Part shown: positions 42,649-51,494 of the stretch, in pieces | How the letters are laid out: each line of letters begins with the position of its first letter | Position numbering within the stretch: position 1 is the stretch's first letter | DNA from: Streptomyces sp. NBC_01445 | Lineage (GTDB): Bacteria; Actinomycetota; Actinomycetes; Streptomycetales; Streptomycetaceae | DNA length: 64,000 nt | NCBI RefSeq assembly: GCF_035918235.1 | Contig: NZ_CP109485.1 | Coordinates: 7,851,001-7,915,000 of the forward strand | Reading direction: 5' to 3' | Notes under the pieces: model-generated | What the model saw: the letters and a program-made list of their open reading frames with translations, nothing else | Database searches by the model: none | Told to the model about the DNA's origin: nothing | Position numbers and translations under genes: made by a program

Positions 42649-42694
42649 GGTGCGCCTCCTCCATGGGAGCCGCAAAGCCGACAGCCGTCGCACC
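42649..42694 (+). promoter_or_regulatory. Possible structured leader of metH
   Basis: GGTGCG (42649-42654) can pair with CGCACC (42689-42694), closing a region with an inner CTCC/GGAG and CGAC/GTCG pairing, right before the AGGGAG ribosome site. It does not match the cobalamin or SAM riboswitch consensus that I can recall. It might be a translational control element. Confidence 0.3.
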
Positions 42695-42709
42695 TCAGGG
42701 AGCACTTTC

Positions 42710-45700
42710 ATGGCCTCGTTGCCAACGCCCGTCCCGTCCACCGACCCCGCCGGCCGGACCCGAGCCGACGCCCTCCGTGAAGCCCTGGCCACCCGTGTGG
42801 TCGTGGCCGACGGTGCGATGGGCACGATGCTCCAGGCGCAGGACCCGACTCTCGAGGACTTCGAGAACCTCGAGGGCTGCAACGAGATCCTGAACGTCAC
42901 CCGCCCCGACATCGTGCGTTCCGTCCACGAGGAGTACTTCGCGGTCGGCGTCGACTGCGTCGAGACGAACACGTTCGGCGCAAACCTCGCGGCCCTGGGG
43001 GAGTACGACATCCCCGAACGCGTCTTCGAGCTCTCCGAGGCCGGCGCGCGTATCGCCCGCGAGGTCGCCGACGAGTTCACGACGAGCACCGGTCAGCAGC
43101 GCTGGGTGCTCGGCTCGATGGGCCCCGGCACCAAGCTGCCCACCCTCGGCCACGCCGCGTACACCGCGCTGCGCGACGCCTACCAGCAGAACGCCGAGGG
43201 CATGATCGCCGGCGGCGCTGACGCGCTCCTCGTCGAGACCACGCAGGACCTGCTCCAGACCAAGGCCTCGATCATCGGCGCCCGCCGCGCCCTCGACGCC
43301 ACCGGCGCGAACCTCCCGCTGATCTGCTCGGTCACGGTCGAGACCACCGGCACGATGCTCCTCGGCTCCGAGATCGGCGCGGCGCTGACCGCCCTGGAGC
43401 CCCTCGGCATCGACATGATCGGCCTGAACTGCGCCACCGGCCCGGCCGAGATGAGCGAGCACCTGCGCTACCTCGCCCGCCACTCCCGCATCCCGCTGTC
43501 CTGCATGCCCAACGCCGGCCTGCCCGTCCTCGGCAAGAACGGCGCGCACTACCCGCTGACCGCTCCCGAGCTGGCCGACGCCCAGGAGACGTTCGTCCGC
43601 GAGTACGGGCTCTCGCTCGTCGGCGGCTGCTGCGGTACCACGCCCGAGCACCTGCGCCAGGTCGTCGAGCGCGTCCGCGACCTGACGCCCGCCGTTCGCG
43701 AGCCGCGTCCCGAGCCGGGTGCCGCCTCGCTGTACCAGACGGTCCCGTTCCGTCAGGACACCGCGTACATGGCGATCGGGGAGCGGACGAACGCGAACGG
43801 CTCGAAGAAGTTCCGCGAGGCGATGCTGGAGGCCCGTTGGGACGACTGCGTGGAGATGGCTCGCGACCAGATCCGCGAGGGCGCGCACATGCTGGATCTG
43901 TGCGTGGACTATGTGGGCCGTGACGGCGTCGCCGACATGGAGGAGTTGGCCGGCCGCTTCGCGACGGCGTCGACGCTGCCGATCGTCCTGGACTCCACGG
44001 AGGTCGAGGTCCTGCGGGCCGGGTTGGAGAAGCTCGGTGGTCGCGCGGTCATCAACTCGGTGAACTACGAGGACGGTGACGGTCCCGAGTCCCGTTTCGC
44101 GAAGGTCACCCGGCTCGCGCAGGAGCACGGCGCGGCGCTGATCGCGCTGACGATCGACGAGGAGGGTCAGGCTCGCACCGTCGAGCACAAGGTCGCCATC
44201 GCCGAGCGTCTGATCGACGACCTGACCGGCAATTGGGGTATCCATGAGTCGGACATCCTCATCGACTGCCTGACCTTCACGATCTGCACGGGTCAGGAGG
44301 AGTCCCGCAAGGACGGTATCGCGACCATTGGCGCGATCCGTGAGCTGAAGAAGCGCCATCCGGACGTGCAGACGACGCTCGGTCTGTCGAACATCTCCTT
44401 CGGTCTCAATCCGGCCGCCCGTATCCTCCTCAACTCGGTGTTCCTGGACGAGTGTGTGAAGGCGGGCCTGGACTCGGCGATCGTGCACGCGTCGAAGATC
44501 TTGCCGATCGCGCGGTTCAGCGAGGAGGAGGTGCAGACGGCGCTCGACCTGATCCATGACCGTCGTGCCGAGGGTTACGACCCGCTGCAGAAGTTGATGG
44601 CGCTGTTCGAGGGCGCCACCGCGAAGTCTCTCAAGGCCGGCAAGGCGGAGGAGCTGGCCGCGCTGCCGCTGGACGAGCGCCTCAAGCGCCGCATCATCGA
44701 CGGTGAGAAGAACGGCCTGGAGGCCGATCTCGACGAGGCCTTGCAGTCCCGCCCGGCGCTGGGAATCGTCAACGAGACGCTTCTGGACGGTATGAAGGTT
44801 GTCGGCGAGCTCTTCGGGTCGGGCCAGATGCAGTTGCCGTTCGTTCTCCAGTCCGCCGAGGTCATGAAGAACGCGGTGGCGTATCTGGAGCCGCACATGG
44901 AGAAGTCCGATGCCGAGGGCAAGGGGACCATCGTCCTGGCCACCGTGCGTGGCGACGTTCACGACATCGGCAAGAACCTCGTCGACATCATCCTGTCGAA
45001 CAACGGCTACAACGTGGTGAATCTGGGCATCAAGCAGCCCGTCTCCGCGATCCTGGAGGCCGCCGAGGAGCACCGGGCCGACGTCATCGGTATGTCCGGA
45101 CTCCTCGTCAAGTCGACGGTGATCATGAAGGAGAACCTGGAGGAGCTCAACCAGCGCAAGATGGCCGCCGACTTCCCCGTCATTCTGGGTGGCGCGGCGC
45201 TGACGAGGGCGTATGTCGAGCAGGACCTCCACGAGATCTATGAGGGCGAAGTCCGTTACGCGCGCGACGCGTTCGAGGGCCTGCGTCTGATGGATGCCCT
45301 GATCGCCGTCAAGCGGGGCGTGCCGGGTGCGACACTGCCGGAGCTCAAGCAGCGTCGGGTGAAGGCGGGCAACGTACAGATCGAGGAGCGGCCCGAAGAG
45401 GGGCCCGCACGCTCCGACACGTCCACCGACAACCCGGTCCCCGAGCCGCCCTTCTGGGGCACCCGCGTCATCAAGGGCATCCAGCTCAAGGAGTACGCCT
45501 CCTGGCTCGACGAGGACGCGCTGTTCAAGGGCCAGTGGGGCCTCAAGCAGGCACGCACCGGCGACGGGCCCACGTACGAGGAGCTCGTGGAGACCGAGGG
45601 CCGCCCGCGCCTGCGCGGCTGGCTCGACGAGCTGCACACCAAGAACCTGCTGGAAGCGGCCGTCGTCTACGGCTACTTCCCGTGCGTGTCCAAGGGCGAG

Positions 45701-46231
45701 GATCTGATCCTCCTCGACGACCAGGGCAATGAGCGCACCCGCTTCACGTTCCCGCGCCAGCGCCGCGGCCGCCGCCTGTGCCTCGCGGACTTCTTCCGCC
45801 CGGAGGAGTCGGGCGAGACCGATGTCGTCGGCCTCCAGGTCGTCACCGTCGGCTCCCGGATCGGCGAGGAGACCGCCAAGCTCTTCGAGTCGAACTCGTA
45901 CCGCGACTACCTCGAACTGCACGGCCTGTCCGTCCAGTTGGCCGAGGCGCTCGCCGAGTACTGGCACGCACGCGTCCGCTCCGAGCTGGGCTTCTCCGGC
46001 GAGGACCCCTCCGAGATGGAGGACATGTTCGCGCTGAAGTACCGCGGCGCCCGCTTCTCGCTCGGCTACGGAGCGTGCCCGGACCTCGAGGACCGCGCCA
46101 AGATCGCTCAGCTCTTGGAGCCCGAGCGCATCGGTGTCCAGCTCTCCGAGGAGTTCCAGCTCCACCCGGAGCAGTCCACGGACGCGATCGTCATCCACCA
46201 CCCGGAGGCGAAGTACTTCAACGCGCGGTAG
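42710..46231 (+). CDS. metH: Cobalamin-dependent methionine synthase
   Basis: A 1173-residue modular enzyme that methylates homocysteine with 5-methyltetrahydrofolate through cobalamin. The order is complete. The homocysteine domain has ETNTFGAN and the zinc-ligand GGCCGTTPEH. The folate domain has AIGERTNANGSKKF. The cobalamin cap and binding domains include DVHDIGKNLV with the cobalt-ligand histidine. The reactivation domain covers about the last 300 residues and ends near EAKYFNAR. AGGGAG lies 7 bases before the ATG at 42710; the long upstream in-frame region belongs to the divergent gylR side. A hairpin at 46316-46354 follows. Confidence 0.95.
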   Translation: MASLPTPVPSTDPAGRTRADALREALATRVVVADGAMGTMLQAQDPTLEDFENLEGCNEILNVTRPDIVRSVHEEYFAVGVDCVETNTFGANLAALGEYDIPERVFELSEAGARIAREVADEFTTSTGQQRWVLGSMGPGTKLPTLGHAAYTALRDAYQQNAEGMIAGGADALLVETTQDLLQTKASIIGARRALDATGANLPLICSVTVETTGTMLLGSEIGAALTALEPLGIDMIGLNCATGPAEMSEHLRYLARHSRIPLSCMPNAGLPVLGKNGAHYPLTAPELADAQETFVREYGLSLVGGCCGTTPEHLRQVVERVRDLTPAVREPRPEPGAASLYQTVPFRQDTAYMAIGERTNANGSKKFREAMLEARWDDCVEMARDQIREGAHMLDLCVDYVGRDGVADMEELAGRFATASTLPIVLDSTEVEVLRAGLEKLGGRAVINSVNYEDGDGPESRFAKVTRLAQEHGAALIALTIDEEGQARTVEHKVAIAERLIDDLTGNWGIHESDILIDCLTFTICTGQEESRKDGIATIGAIRELKKRHPDVQTTLGLSNISFGLNPAARILLNSVFLDECVKAGLDSAIVHASKILPIARFSEEEVQTALDLIHDRRAEGYDPLQKLMALFEGATAKSLKAGKAEELAALPLDERLKRRIIDGEKNGLEADLDEALQSRPALGIVNETLLDGMKVVGELFGSGQMQLPFVLQSAEVMKNAVAYLEPHMEKSDAEGKGTIVLATVRGDVHDIGKNLVDIILSNNGYNVVNLGIKQPVSAILEAAEEHRADVIGMSGLLVKSTVIMKENLEELNQRKMAADFPVILGGAALTRAYVEQDLHEIYEGEVRYARDAFEGLRLMDALIAVKRGVPGATLPELKQRRVKAGNVQIEERPEEGPARSDTSTDNPVPEPPFWGTRVIKGIQLKEYASWLDEDALFKGQWGLKQARTGDGPTYEELVETEGRPRLRGWLDELHTKNLLEAAVVYGYFPCVSKGEDLILLDDQGNERTRFTFPRQRRGRRLCLADFFRPEESGETDVVGLQVVTVGSRIGEETAKLFESNSYRDYLELHGLSVQLAEALAEYWHARVRSELGFSGEDPSEMEDMFALKYRGARFSLGYGACPDLEDRAKIAQLLEPERIGVQLSEEFQLHPEQSTDAIVIHHPEAKYFNAR

Positions 46232-46315
46232 CGCGGTAGCGCGGCGCGACGGGTGCCCCGGAGGCGTCGTCGCGCGCATTGATCCGTATGCGACGTACAC
46301 TGGTCGGTCCAGTGC

Positions 46316-46354
46316 AGGCCGGTTGCCTTCCCGTCAAAAGGAGGCAGCCGGCCT
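46316..46354 (+). terminator. Hairpin between metH and the HAD gene
   Basis: A 12-bp stem (one G-U pair) with further inner CCTT/AAGG pairing. It ends transcription of metH or forms a leader structure for the HAD gene, whose ATG is 28 bases downstream. Its loop-side sequence CCTTCCCGTCAA recurs in the hairpin at 49061-49092. Confidence 0.6.
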
Positions 46355-46381
46355 TCTCGTCCCTCACGGAGGTGTGCCCGG

Positions 46382-47077
46382 ATGACCAGTACGGTCCCCG
46401 CTCTCGGTACCCGAACGGCCGAAGGCTCCGCCCTGCAGGCTGTGCTCCTCGACATGGACGGCACTCTGGTGGACACCGAAGGCTTCTGGTGGGACGCCGA
46501 GGTCGCCGTCTTCGGCTCGCTGGGGCACGCGCTCGACGAGGCGTGGCGCGAAGTCGTCGTCGGTGGCCCCATGACCCGCAGTGCCGGCTTCCTCATCGAG
46601 GCGACCGGCGCGGACATCACGCTCCCCGAGCTGACCGTGCTGCTCAACGACGGCTTCGAGGAGCGCATCAGCAGCGTCCTGCCGCTCATGCCGGGCGCCG
46701 CGCGGCTGCTCGCCGAACTCGCCGCCCACGAGGTGCCCATGGCCCTCGTGTCCGCCTCCCACCGGCGCATCATCGACCGGGTCCTGACCTCGCTCGGTCC
46801 CGAGCACTTCGCGCTCACCGTCGCAGGTGACGAGGTCGAGCGGACGAAGCCGTACCCCGACCCGTATCTGCTCGCGGCCGCGGGTCTTGGTGCGGATCCG
46901 GCCAGATGTGCCGTCATCGAGGACACCGCGACCGGTGTCGCCGCCGCCGAGGCTGCCGGCTGTCATGTGGTCGCCGTACCCTCCGTCGCCCCGATCGCAC
47001 CCGCCCACCGGCGCACCGTCGTCCCCTCGCTCGAACATGTCAACCTGCCTTTCCTGCATGGCCTGATGGGCTACTGA
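46382..47077 (+). CDS. HAD-superfamily phosphatase (beta-phosphoglucomutase-like)
   Basis: A 231-residue HAD hydrolase, subclass IA. Motif I is LDMDGTLVDTEGFW with the nucleophile and acid Asp pair, motif II is VSASHRR, and motifs III/IV are KPYPDPYLLAAAGLG with CAVIEDTATG. A helical cap lies between about residues 40 and 95. It hydrolyses or isomerises a phosphorylated metabolite; the substrate is unknown. GGAGG lies 8 bases before the ATG. It follows metH on the same strand after a hairpin. Confidence 0.88.
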   Translation: MTSTVPALGTRTAEGSALQAVLLDMDGTLVDTEGFWWDAEVAVFGSLGHALDEAWREVVVGGPMTRSAGFLIEATGADITLPELTVLLNDGFEERISSVLPLMPGAARLLAELAAHEVPMALVSASHRRIIDRVLTSLGPEHFALTVAGDEVERTKPYPDPYLLAAAGLGADPARCAVIEDTATGVAAAEAAGCHVVAVPSVAPIAPAHRRTVVPSLEHVNLPFLHGLMGY

Positions 47078-47446
47078 ACCTTCGGTAACACCGCTCGCGC
47101 GTGGCCGAAATGCAGCGCCCATCAACCCAGTTGAGCATGTGACCTTTCCCACTCGATGTGGGGTCGACAGGTATACGGACCTGTGCTGCGGCCCCACCCC
47201 CCACTGCACCCCTAGTGACCTTGTGTCCCGATTGGTCGGACCCTGAGCCGAAGAGACCCCTGTGGGGTTATCGGTGTGTCCACGCCCGGTTTCGCAGCGT
47301 GATGAAGCCGTGGCTCCGGCCCCTTCGGGACCCTTCGCCGTGCGCACTAATCTCGTGGCGAGAACATCGCCGTAACCCCTCGTGTCCCGTCGACACCACC
47401 CCCGTTGCCGGGCCCACGGGATCGACAGCTCTGGAGAACTTCGAGC
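47078..47446 (+). promoter_or_regulatory. Non-coding leader region of the first binding-protein gene
   Basis: 369 bases without a gene. A structured element at 47158-47197 pairs GTGGGG with CCCCAC around an inner CAGGT/ACCTG hairpin. The rest shows no motif I can name; it must contain the promoter of the lipoprotein gene. Confidence 0.4.
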
Positions 47447-49051
47447 ATGAACCGCAAGACTTTGGTGTTGCCGGCCGTCATCGGCCTGCTCGCGCCTGTG
47501 CTCGCCGCCTGCGGCGGGTCCGACAGCGGGGGCAAGGACGGCAACCCGATCGCCGTCGGTACCACCGACCGGTTCGTTGCCTCGAAGGCGGTCCCGGCCC
47601 CGTTCGACCCCGCGTACGCCTACGACGCGGGCTCCTGGAACGTGCTGCGCCAGACCATCCAGACCTTGATGGCCATGCCGCGCGGCGGCGGCGATCCGGT
47701 GCCCGAGGCCGCCCAGACCTGCGGCTTCACCGACACCGGCAACGAGCGCTTCTCCTGCACCCTGCGCAAGGGCCTCGCGTTCGCCGACGGCACCCCCGTC
47801 ACCGCCTCGGACGTGAAGTTCTCCATCGACCGTGTGCTCGGCATCAAGAGCGACAGCGGCTCCTCCGCGCTGCTCTCCAGCGTCGACACGATCGAGACCA
47901 AGGGCCGCAACGAGGTCATCTTCCACCTGAAGAGCCCCGACGCCACCTTCCCGTACAAGCTGGCCACACCCACCGCCGGCATCGTCAACCCCGACGACTA
48001 CACGAAGGGGAAGCTGCGCAACGGCTTCTCGGTCGACGGCTCCGGCCCGTACACCCTCGACGCCCAGGTCAAGAACAACACCCTCGTCAAGGCCGTCTTC
48101 ACCAAGAACCCCCACTACAAGGGGCAGTTGAAGCCGAAGAACGACAAGGTGGAGCTGGTCTCCTTCGCGGATGCCGACGCCATGGGCAAGGCCCTCGAAA
48201 AGGGCGACGTCGACATGATGACGCGCACCATGTCGCCGGAGCAGATCAAGCAGCTCTCGGACAACCCGAGCAAGAACATCAACCTGGTCGAGATGCCGGG
48301 CATGGAGATCCGCTACCTCGGATTCAACACCAGCGCACCCGTGGTCAAGAGCAAGGCCGTCCGCCAGGCCATGGCCCAGGTCGTCGACCGCGGCCAGCTC
48401 ACGGCCGACGTCTACGGCACCTCCGCCGAGCCGCTCTACTCGCTCGTGCCCGCCGGCATCACCGGCCACACGAACTCGTTCTTCAACAGGTACAGCGAGC
48501 CGAGCCGCTCCAAGGCCGCCTCGATCCTTTCCCGGGCCGACATCACCACGCCGGTGAAGCTGACCCTGCACTACACGACCGACCACTACGGCTCCGCCAC
48601 CAAGCGGGAGTTCGAGTTGCTCAAGCAGCAGCTCAACTCCAGCGGCCTGTTCAAGGTCGGCATCAAGGGCGACGCCTGGGACACGTACCGCGCCGCCGAA
48701 CTCAAGGGCAAGTACGACGTCTACGGCCTCGGCTGGTTCCCCGACTTCCCCGACGCCGACAACTTCATCGCGCCGTTCCTCGACAAGGACAACTTCCTCG
48801 CGTCCCCGTACGCGAACAGCACGATCCGGGACCAGCTCATCCCCGAGTCCCGTCGTGAGGCCGACCGGCTGACCGCCTCCAAGAGCCTCACGAGCATCCA
48901 GAACATCGTCGCCGACGACGTGCCGGTCCTCCCGCTCTGGCAGGGCAAGCAGTACGTCGCCGCCCGCGACGACATCACCGGAGTCGAGTGGGCGCTGAGC
49001 TCCTCCTCGATCCTTCAGCTCTGGGAGCTCGGCCGCGGAGTGAGCGGCTGA
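47447..49051 (+). CDS. ABC transporter substrate-binding lipoprotein (peptide type, family 5)
   Basis: A 534-residue exported lipoprotein. The signal peptide MNRKTLVLPAVIGLLAPVLAAC ends in the lipobox LAAC with C22 as the lipid-carrying cysteine. The mature part is SBP_bac_5-like: an early FDPAYAYDAGSWNVL segment, FSCTLRKGLAFADGTPVTASDVKFS as the family signature, and DFPDADNFIAPFL late. It captures oligopeptides, nickel or similar ligands outside the cell. No permease or ATPase genes are near, so it must use a transporter encoded elsewhere. The next gene is a paralogue. Confidence 0.9.
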   Translation: MNRKTLVLPAVIGLLAPVLAACGGSDSGGKDGNPIAVGTTDRFVASKAVPAPFDPAYAYDAGSWNVLRQTIQTLMAMPRGGGDPVPEAAQTCGFTDTGNERFSCTLRKGLAFADGTPVTASDVKFSIDRVLGIKSDSGSSALLSSVDTIETKGRNEVIFHLKSPDATFPYKLATPTAGIVNPDDYTKGKLRNGFSVDGSGPYTLDAQVKNNTLVKAVFTKNPHYKGQLKPKNDKVELVSFADADAMGKALEKGDVDMMTRTMSPEQIKQLSDNPSKNINLVEMPGMEIRYLGFNTSAPVVKSKAVRQAMAQVVDRGQLTADVYGTSAEPLYSLVPAGITGHTNSFFNRYSEPSRSKAASILSRADITTPVKLTLHYTTDHYGSATKREFELLKQQLNSSGLFKVGIKGDAWDTYRAAELKGKYDVYGLGWFPDFPDADNFIAPFLDKDNFLASPYANSTIRDQLIPESRREADRLTASKSLTSIQNIVADDVPVLPLWQGKQYVAARDDITGVEWALSSSSILQLWELGRGVSG

Positions 49052-49060
49052 TCCCAGCGC

Positions 49061-49092
49061 GAGCCGGCCTTCCCGTCAAGGGCGGCCGGCTC
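49061..49092 (+). terminator. Hairpin between the two binding-protein genes
   Basis: A perfect 9-bp stem GAGCCGGCC/GGCCGGCTC with the loop TTCCCGTCAAGGGC. It may reduce read-through, setting different levels for the two paralogues. Confidence 0.55.
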
Positions 49093-49128
49093 GCCCGACT
49101 TCCGCACCACTGACGACAAGGCACGTAC

Positions 49129-50718
49129 GTGAGAATGCGCAACCAGTGGCTGGTCCTGCCCCTCGGGACGGGACTCACCGCGGCCCTGCTGGCCGGCTGC
49201 GGCTCCGACCAGGGCGATGCCGCCGGGCAGGGCGGGGCCGTGGTCATGGGAATGTCCGACGACATCCAGGCCACCGATCCGGCGTCCGGCTACGACCCGG
49301 GGTCGTGGCTGCTGTTCAACAACGTGTTCCAGTCGCTCCTGAGCTTCCCCAAGGGCAGCACGGAGCCGGAACCCGAAGCCGCCAAGGAGTGCTCCTTCAC
49401 GGACTCCGGCACCCGCGTCTACTCCTGCACCCTGCGCGACGGCCTCACGTTCAGCAACGGCCACAAGCTCACCTCGAAGGACGTCAAGTTCTCCTTCGAC
49501 CGCATGATGAACATCGGTGACGACGCCGGCCCGGCGATCATGTTCCCCATGCTCGACAAGGTCGAGACGCCGAACGCCAAGACGGTCGTCTTCAAGCTGA
49601 AGCACGCGGACGCCACCTTCCCCAGCAAGATCGCGTCCGGCGCCGGATCCATCGTCGACCACGCCGCCTACTCCATGGACGGCTTGCGCACGGACGGCAA
49701 GGCCGTCGGCTCCGGCCCCTACAAGCTGGACTCCTTCGACAAGAAGAAGGCCGTCTTCTCGGTCAACCCGGGCTACAAGGGCACCGCGAAGGTCCAGAAC
49801 TCCGGCATGACCATCAAGTTCTTCCACGGCGACCAGGCGGGCCTGAAGAAGGCCCTCGTCGGCGGCGACATCGACCTCGCCTACCGCGGACTCGCCGCCA
49901 AGGACATCGCCGGCATCGAGAACTCCACCTCGACGAGCAAGCCCATGGACGTCGTCGAGGGCACCAGCGCCGAGGTCCAGCACCTGGTCTTCAACATGAA
50001 GGACCCCGTCGCCGGACGCCTGTCCGTGCGCAAGGCCATGGCCTACCTGATCGACCGGGACGCCCTGGTCGACGAGGTCTACCAGGACACCGCCACCCCG
50101 CTGTACTCGATCATCCCGGCGGGCATCAGCGGCCACAACACGGCCTTCTTCGACACCTACGGCGCCCACCCGTCGCCCGCCAAGGCCCGCGCCGCGCTGC
50201 GTGCCGACGGCATCACCGGCAAGGTGAAGATCACCCTCTGGTCGACGCCCTCGCGCTACGGCCCCGCCACCGACCAGGAACTCGCGGCCGTCGCCAAGCA
50301 GCTCAACGCGAGCGGTCTGTTCGAAGCCGACATGAAGTCCATCGAGTTCGGCCAGTACGAGAAGGACATCAAGACGGGCAAGTACGGCGTGTACGTGAAG
50401 GGCTGGGTCCCGGACTATCCGGACCCCGACAACTTCACCCAGCCGTTCTTCGGCGCCGGCAACGTGCTCGGGAACAACTACACCAACAGCACCATCACCG
50501 GGAAGATCATCCCGGAGACCGGGGCGCAGAGCGACCGTGCCTCCACCGACCGGGACTTCGAGCAGCTCCAGAACATCGTCGCCGACGAGCTGCCGGTCCT
50601 GCCCGTCTGGCAGGCCAAGCAGTACGCCGTCGTCCGCGACAGCGTCTACGGCCTGGAGTCGTGCCTCGACGCGTCGACCGTGTTCCGCTTCTGGGAGATC
50701 AGCAAGGGCACCGAGTGA
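49129..50718 (+). CDS. ABC transporter substrate-binding lipoprotein (peptide type, family 5), paralogue
   Basis: A 529-residue lipoprotein starting with GTG at 49129 (an ATG at 49135 is possible). The signal peptide ends in LLAGC with C24 lipidated. Signatures mirror the upstream gene: YDPGSWLLFNNVFQSLL, YSCTLRDGLTFSNGHKLTSKDVKFS and DYPDPDNFTQPFFGAGN. The pair is evidently a tandem duplication with divergence, giving two binding specificities. No membrane components are adjacent. A strong hairpin follows. Confidence 0.9.
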   Translation: MRMRNQWLVLPLGTGLTAALLAGCGSDQGDAAGQGGAVVMGMSDDIQATDPASGYDPGSWLLFNNVFQSLLSFPKGSTEPEPEAAKECSFTDSGTRVYSCTLRDGLTFSNGHKLTSKDVKFSFDRMMNIGDDAGPAIMFPMLDKVETPNAKTVVFKLKHADATFPSKIASGAGSIVDHAAYSMDGLRTDGKAVGSGPYKLDSFDKKKAVFSVNPGYKGTAKVQNSGMTIKFFHGDQAGLKKALVGGDIDLAYRGLAAKDIAGIENSTSTSKPMDVVEGTSAEVQHLVFNMKDPVAGRLSVRKAMAYLIDRDALVDEVYQDTATPLYSIIPAGISGHNTAFFDTYGAHPSPAKARAALRADGITGKVKITLWSTPSRYGPATDQELAAVAKQLNASGLFEADMKSIEFGQYEKDIKTGKYGVYVKGWVPDYPDPDNFTQPFFGAGNVLGNNYTNSTITGKIIPETGAQSDRASTDRDFEQLQNIVADELPVLPVWQAKQYAVVRDSVYGLESCLDASTVFRFWEISKGTE

Positions 50719-50723
50719 CAGAA

Positions 50724-50758
50724 CGGTGGCCGCCTCCTTTCGCGGGAGGCGGCCACCG
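50724..50758. terminator. Terminator between binding protein and response regulator genes
   Basis: A perfect 14-bp stem with a seven-base loop, between the convergent genes ending at 50718 and 50785. It can act on both strands. Confidence 0.75.
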
Positions 50759-50784
50759 GCCTGGTCTTTCAGCTGTTGCCGTTC

Positions 50785-51456
50785 CTACTGGGCGCCGGGA
50801 CGCACCAGACCGCTCTCGTACGCGTACACCGCCGCCTGCACGCGGTCGCGCAGCCCCAACTTCGTCAGCACATGGCCGACATGGGTCTTCACCGTCGTCT
50901 CACTGACGAACAGATCCGCCGCGATCTCCGCGTTCGACAGGCCGCGGGCCACGAGCTTGAGGACCTCGACCTCACGCTCGGTCAGCGTGTGCAGTGTGTC
51001 GGGCACCGGCTCGTCGCCGGACGGCAGATGGTCCGCGTACTTGTCGAGCAGCCGCCGCGTGATGCTCGGCGCGAGCATCGCCTCGCCCGCCGCGACCACC
51101 CGGATCGCCTGCACCAGCTCATTGGCCGGAGCGTCCTTCAGCAGGAAGCCACTGGCGCCGGCACGCAGCGCCTCCACCACGTACTCGTCGAGGTCGAACG
51201 TCGTCAGGACGAGCACCTTCGCCGGACCGTCCCGTCCGGGGCCCGTGATCTGCCGGGTCGCCTCGACACCGTCCATCCGCGGCATACGGATGTCCATCAA
51301 CACCACATCGGGCTGCAGGGCACGGACCTGGTCGAGCGCCTGCAGGCCGTCTCCGGCCTCGCCGACGACCGCGATGTCCTGCTCGGCCTCCAGAATCATC
51401 CGGAACCCGGTACGGAGCAGCGGCTGGTCGTCGACCAGTAGGACGCGGATCGCCAC
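50785..51456 (-). CDS. NarL/FixJ family response regulator (LuxR-type output)
   Basis: A 223-residue two-component regulator. The receiver domain has the acidic pair in LLVDDQPLLRTG, the phosphoacceptor in DVVLMDIRMPRMDG, the threonine in VLTTFD and the lysine in FLLKDAPANE. The C-terminal LuxR HTH has LTEREVEVLKLVARGLSNAEIA and VSETTVKTHVGHVLTKLGLRDR. AAGGAG precedes the GTG at 51456. No histidine kinase gene is nearby, so it is an orphan in this window; its targets are unknown. It lies 38 bases after the nuclease gene and may share its transcript. Confidence 0.9.
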   Translation of the reverse strand: MAIRVLLVDDQPLLRTGFRMILEAEQDIAVVGEAGDGLQALDQVRALQPDVVLMDIRMPRMDGVEATRQITGPGRDGPAKVLVLTTFDLDEYVVEALRAGASGFLLKDAPANELVQAIRVVAAGEAMLAPSITRRLLDKYADHLPSGDEPVPDTLHTLTEREVEVLKLVARGLSNAEIAADLFVSETTVKTHVGHVLTKLGLRDRVQAAVYAYESGLVRPGAQ

Positions 51457-51494
51457 GTAACTCTCCTTAGGTAGTCCGGGCCCATTCTGCCCTG

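Noticed and set aside
42477..42709. Cobalamin or SAH riboswitch in front of metH
   Set aside because: No B12-box-like or SAH-riboswitch core sequence could be recognised; only generic stems are present.
42695..46300. A 1201-residue open frame on the minus strand
   Set aside because: It lies antisense to the whole of metH, which has complete domain motifs; the frame is a by-product of GC-rich codon bias.
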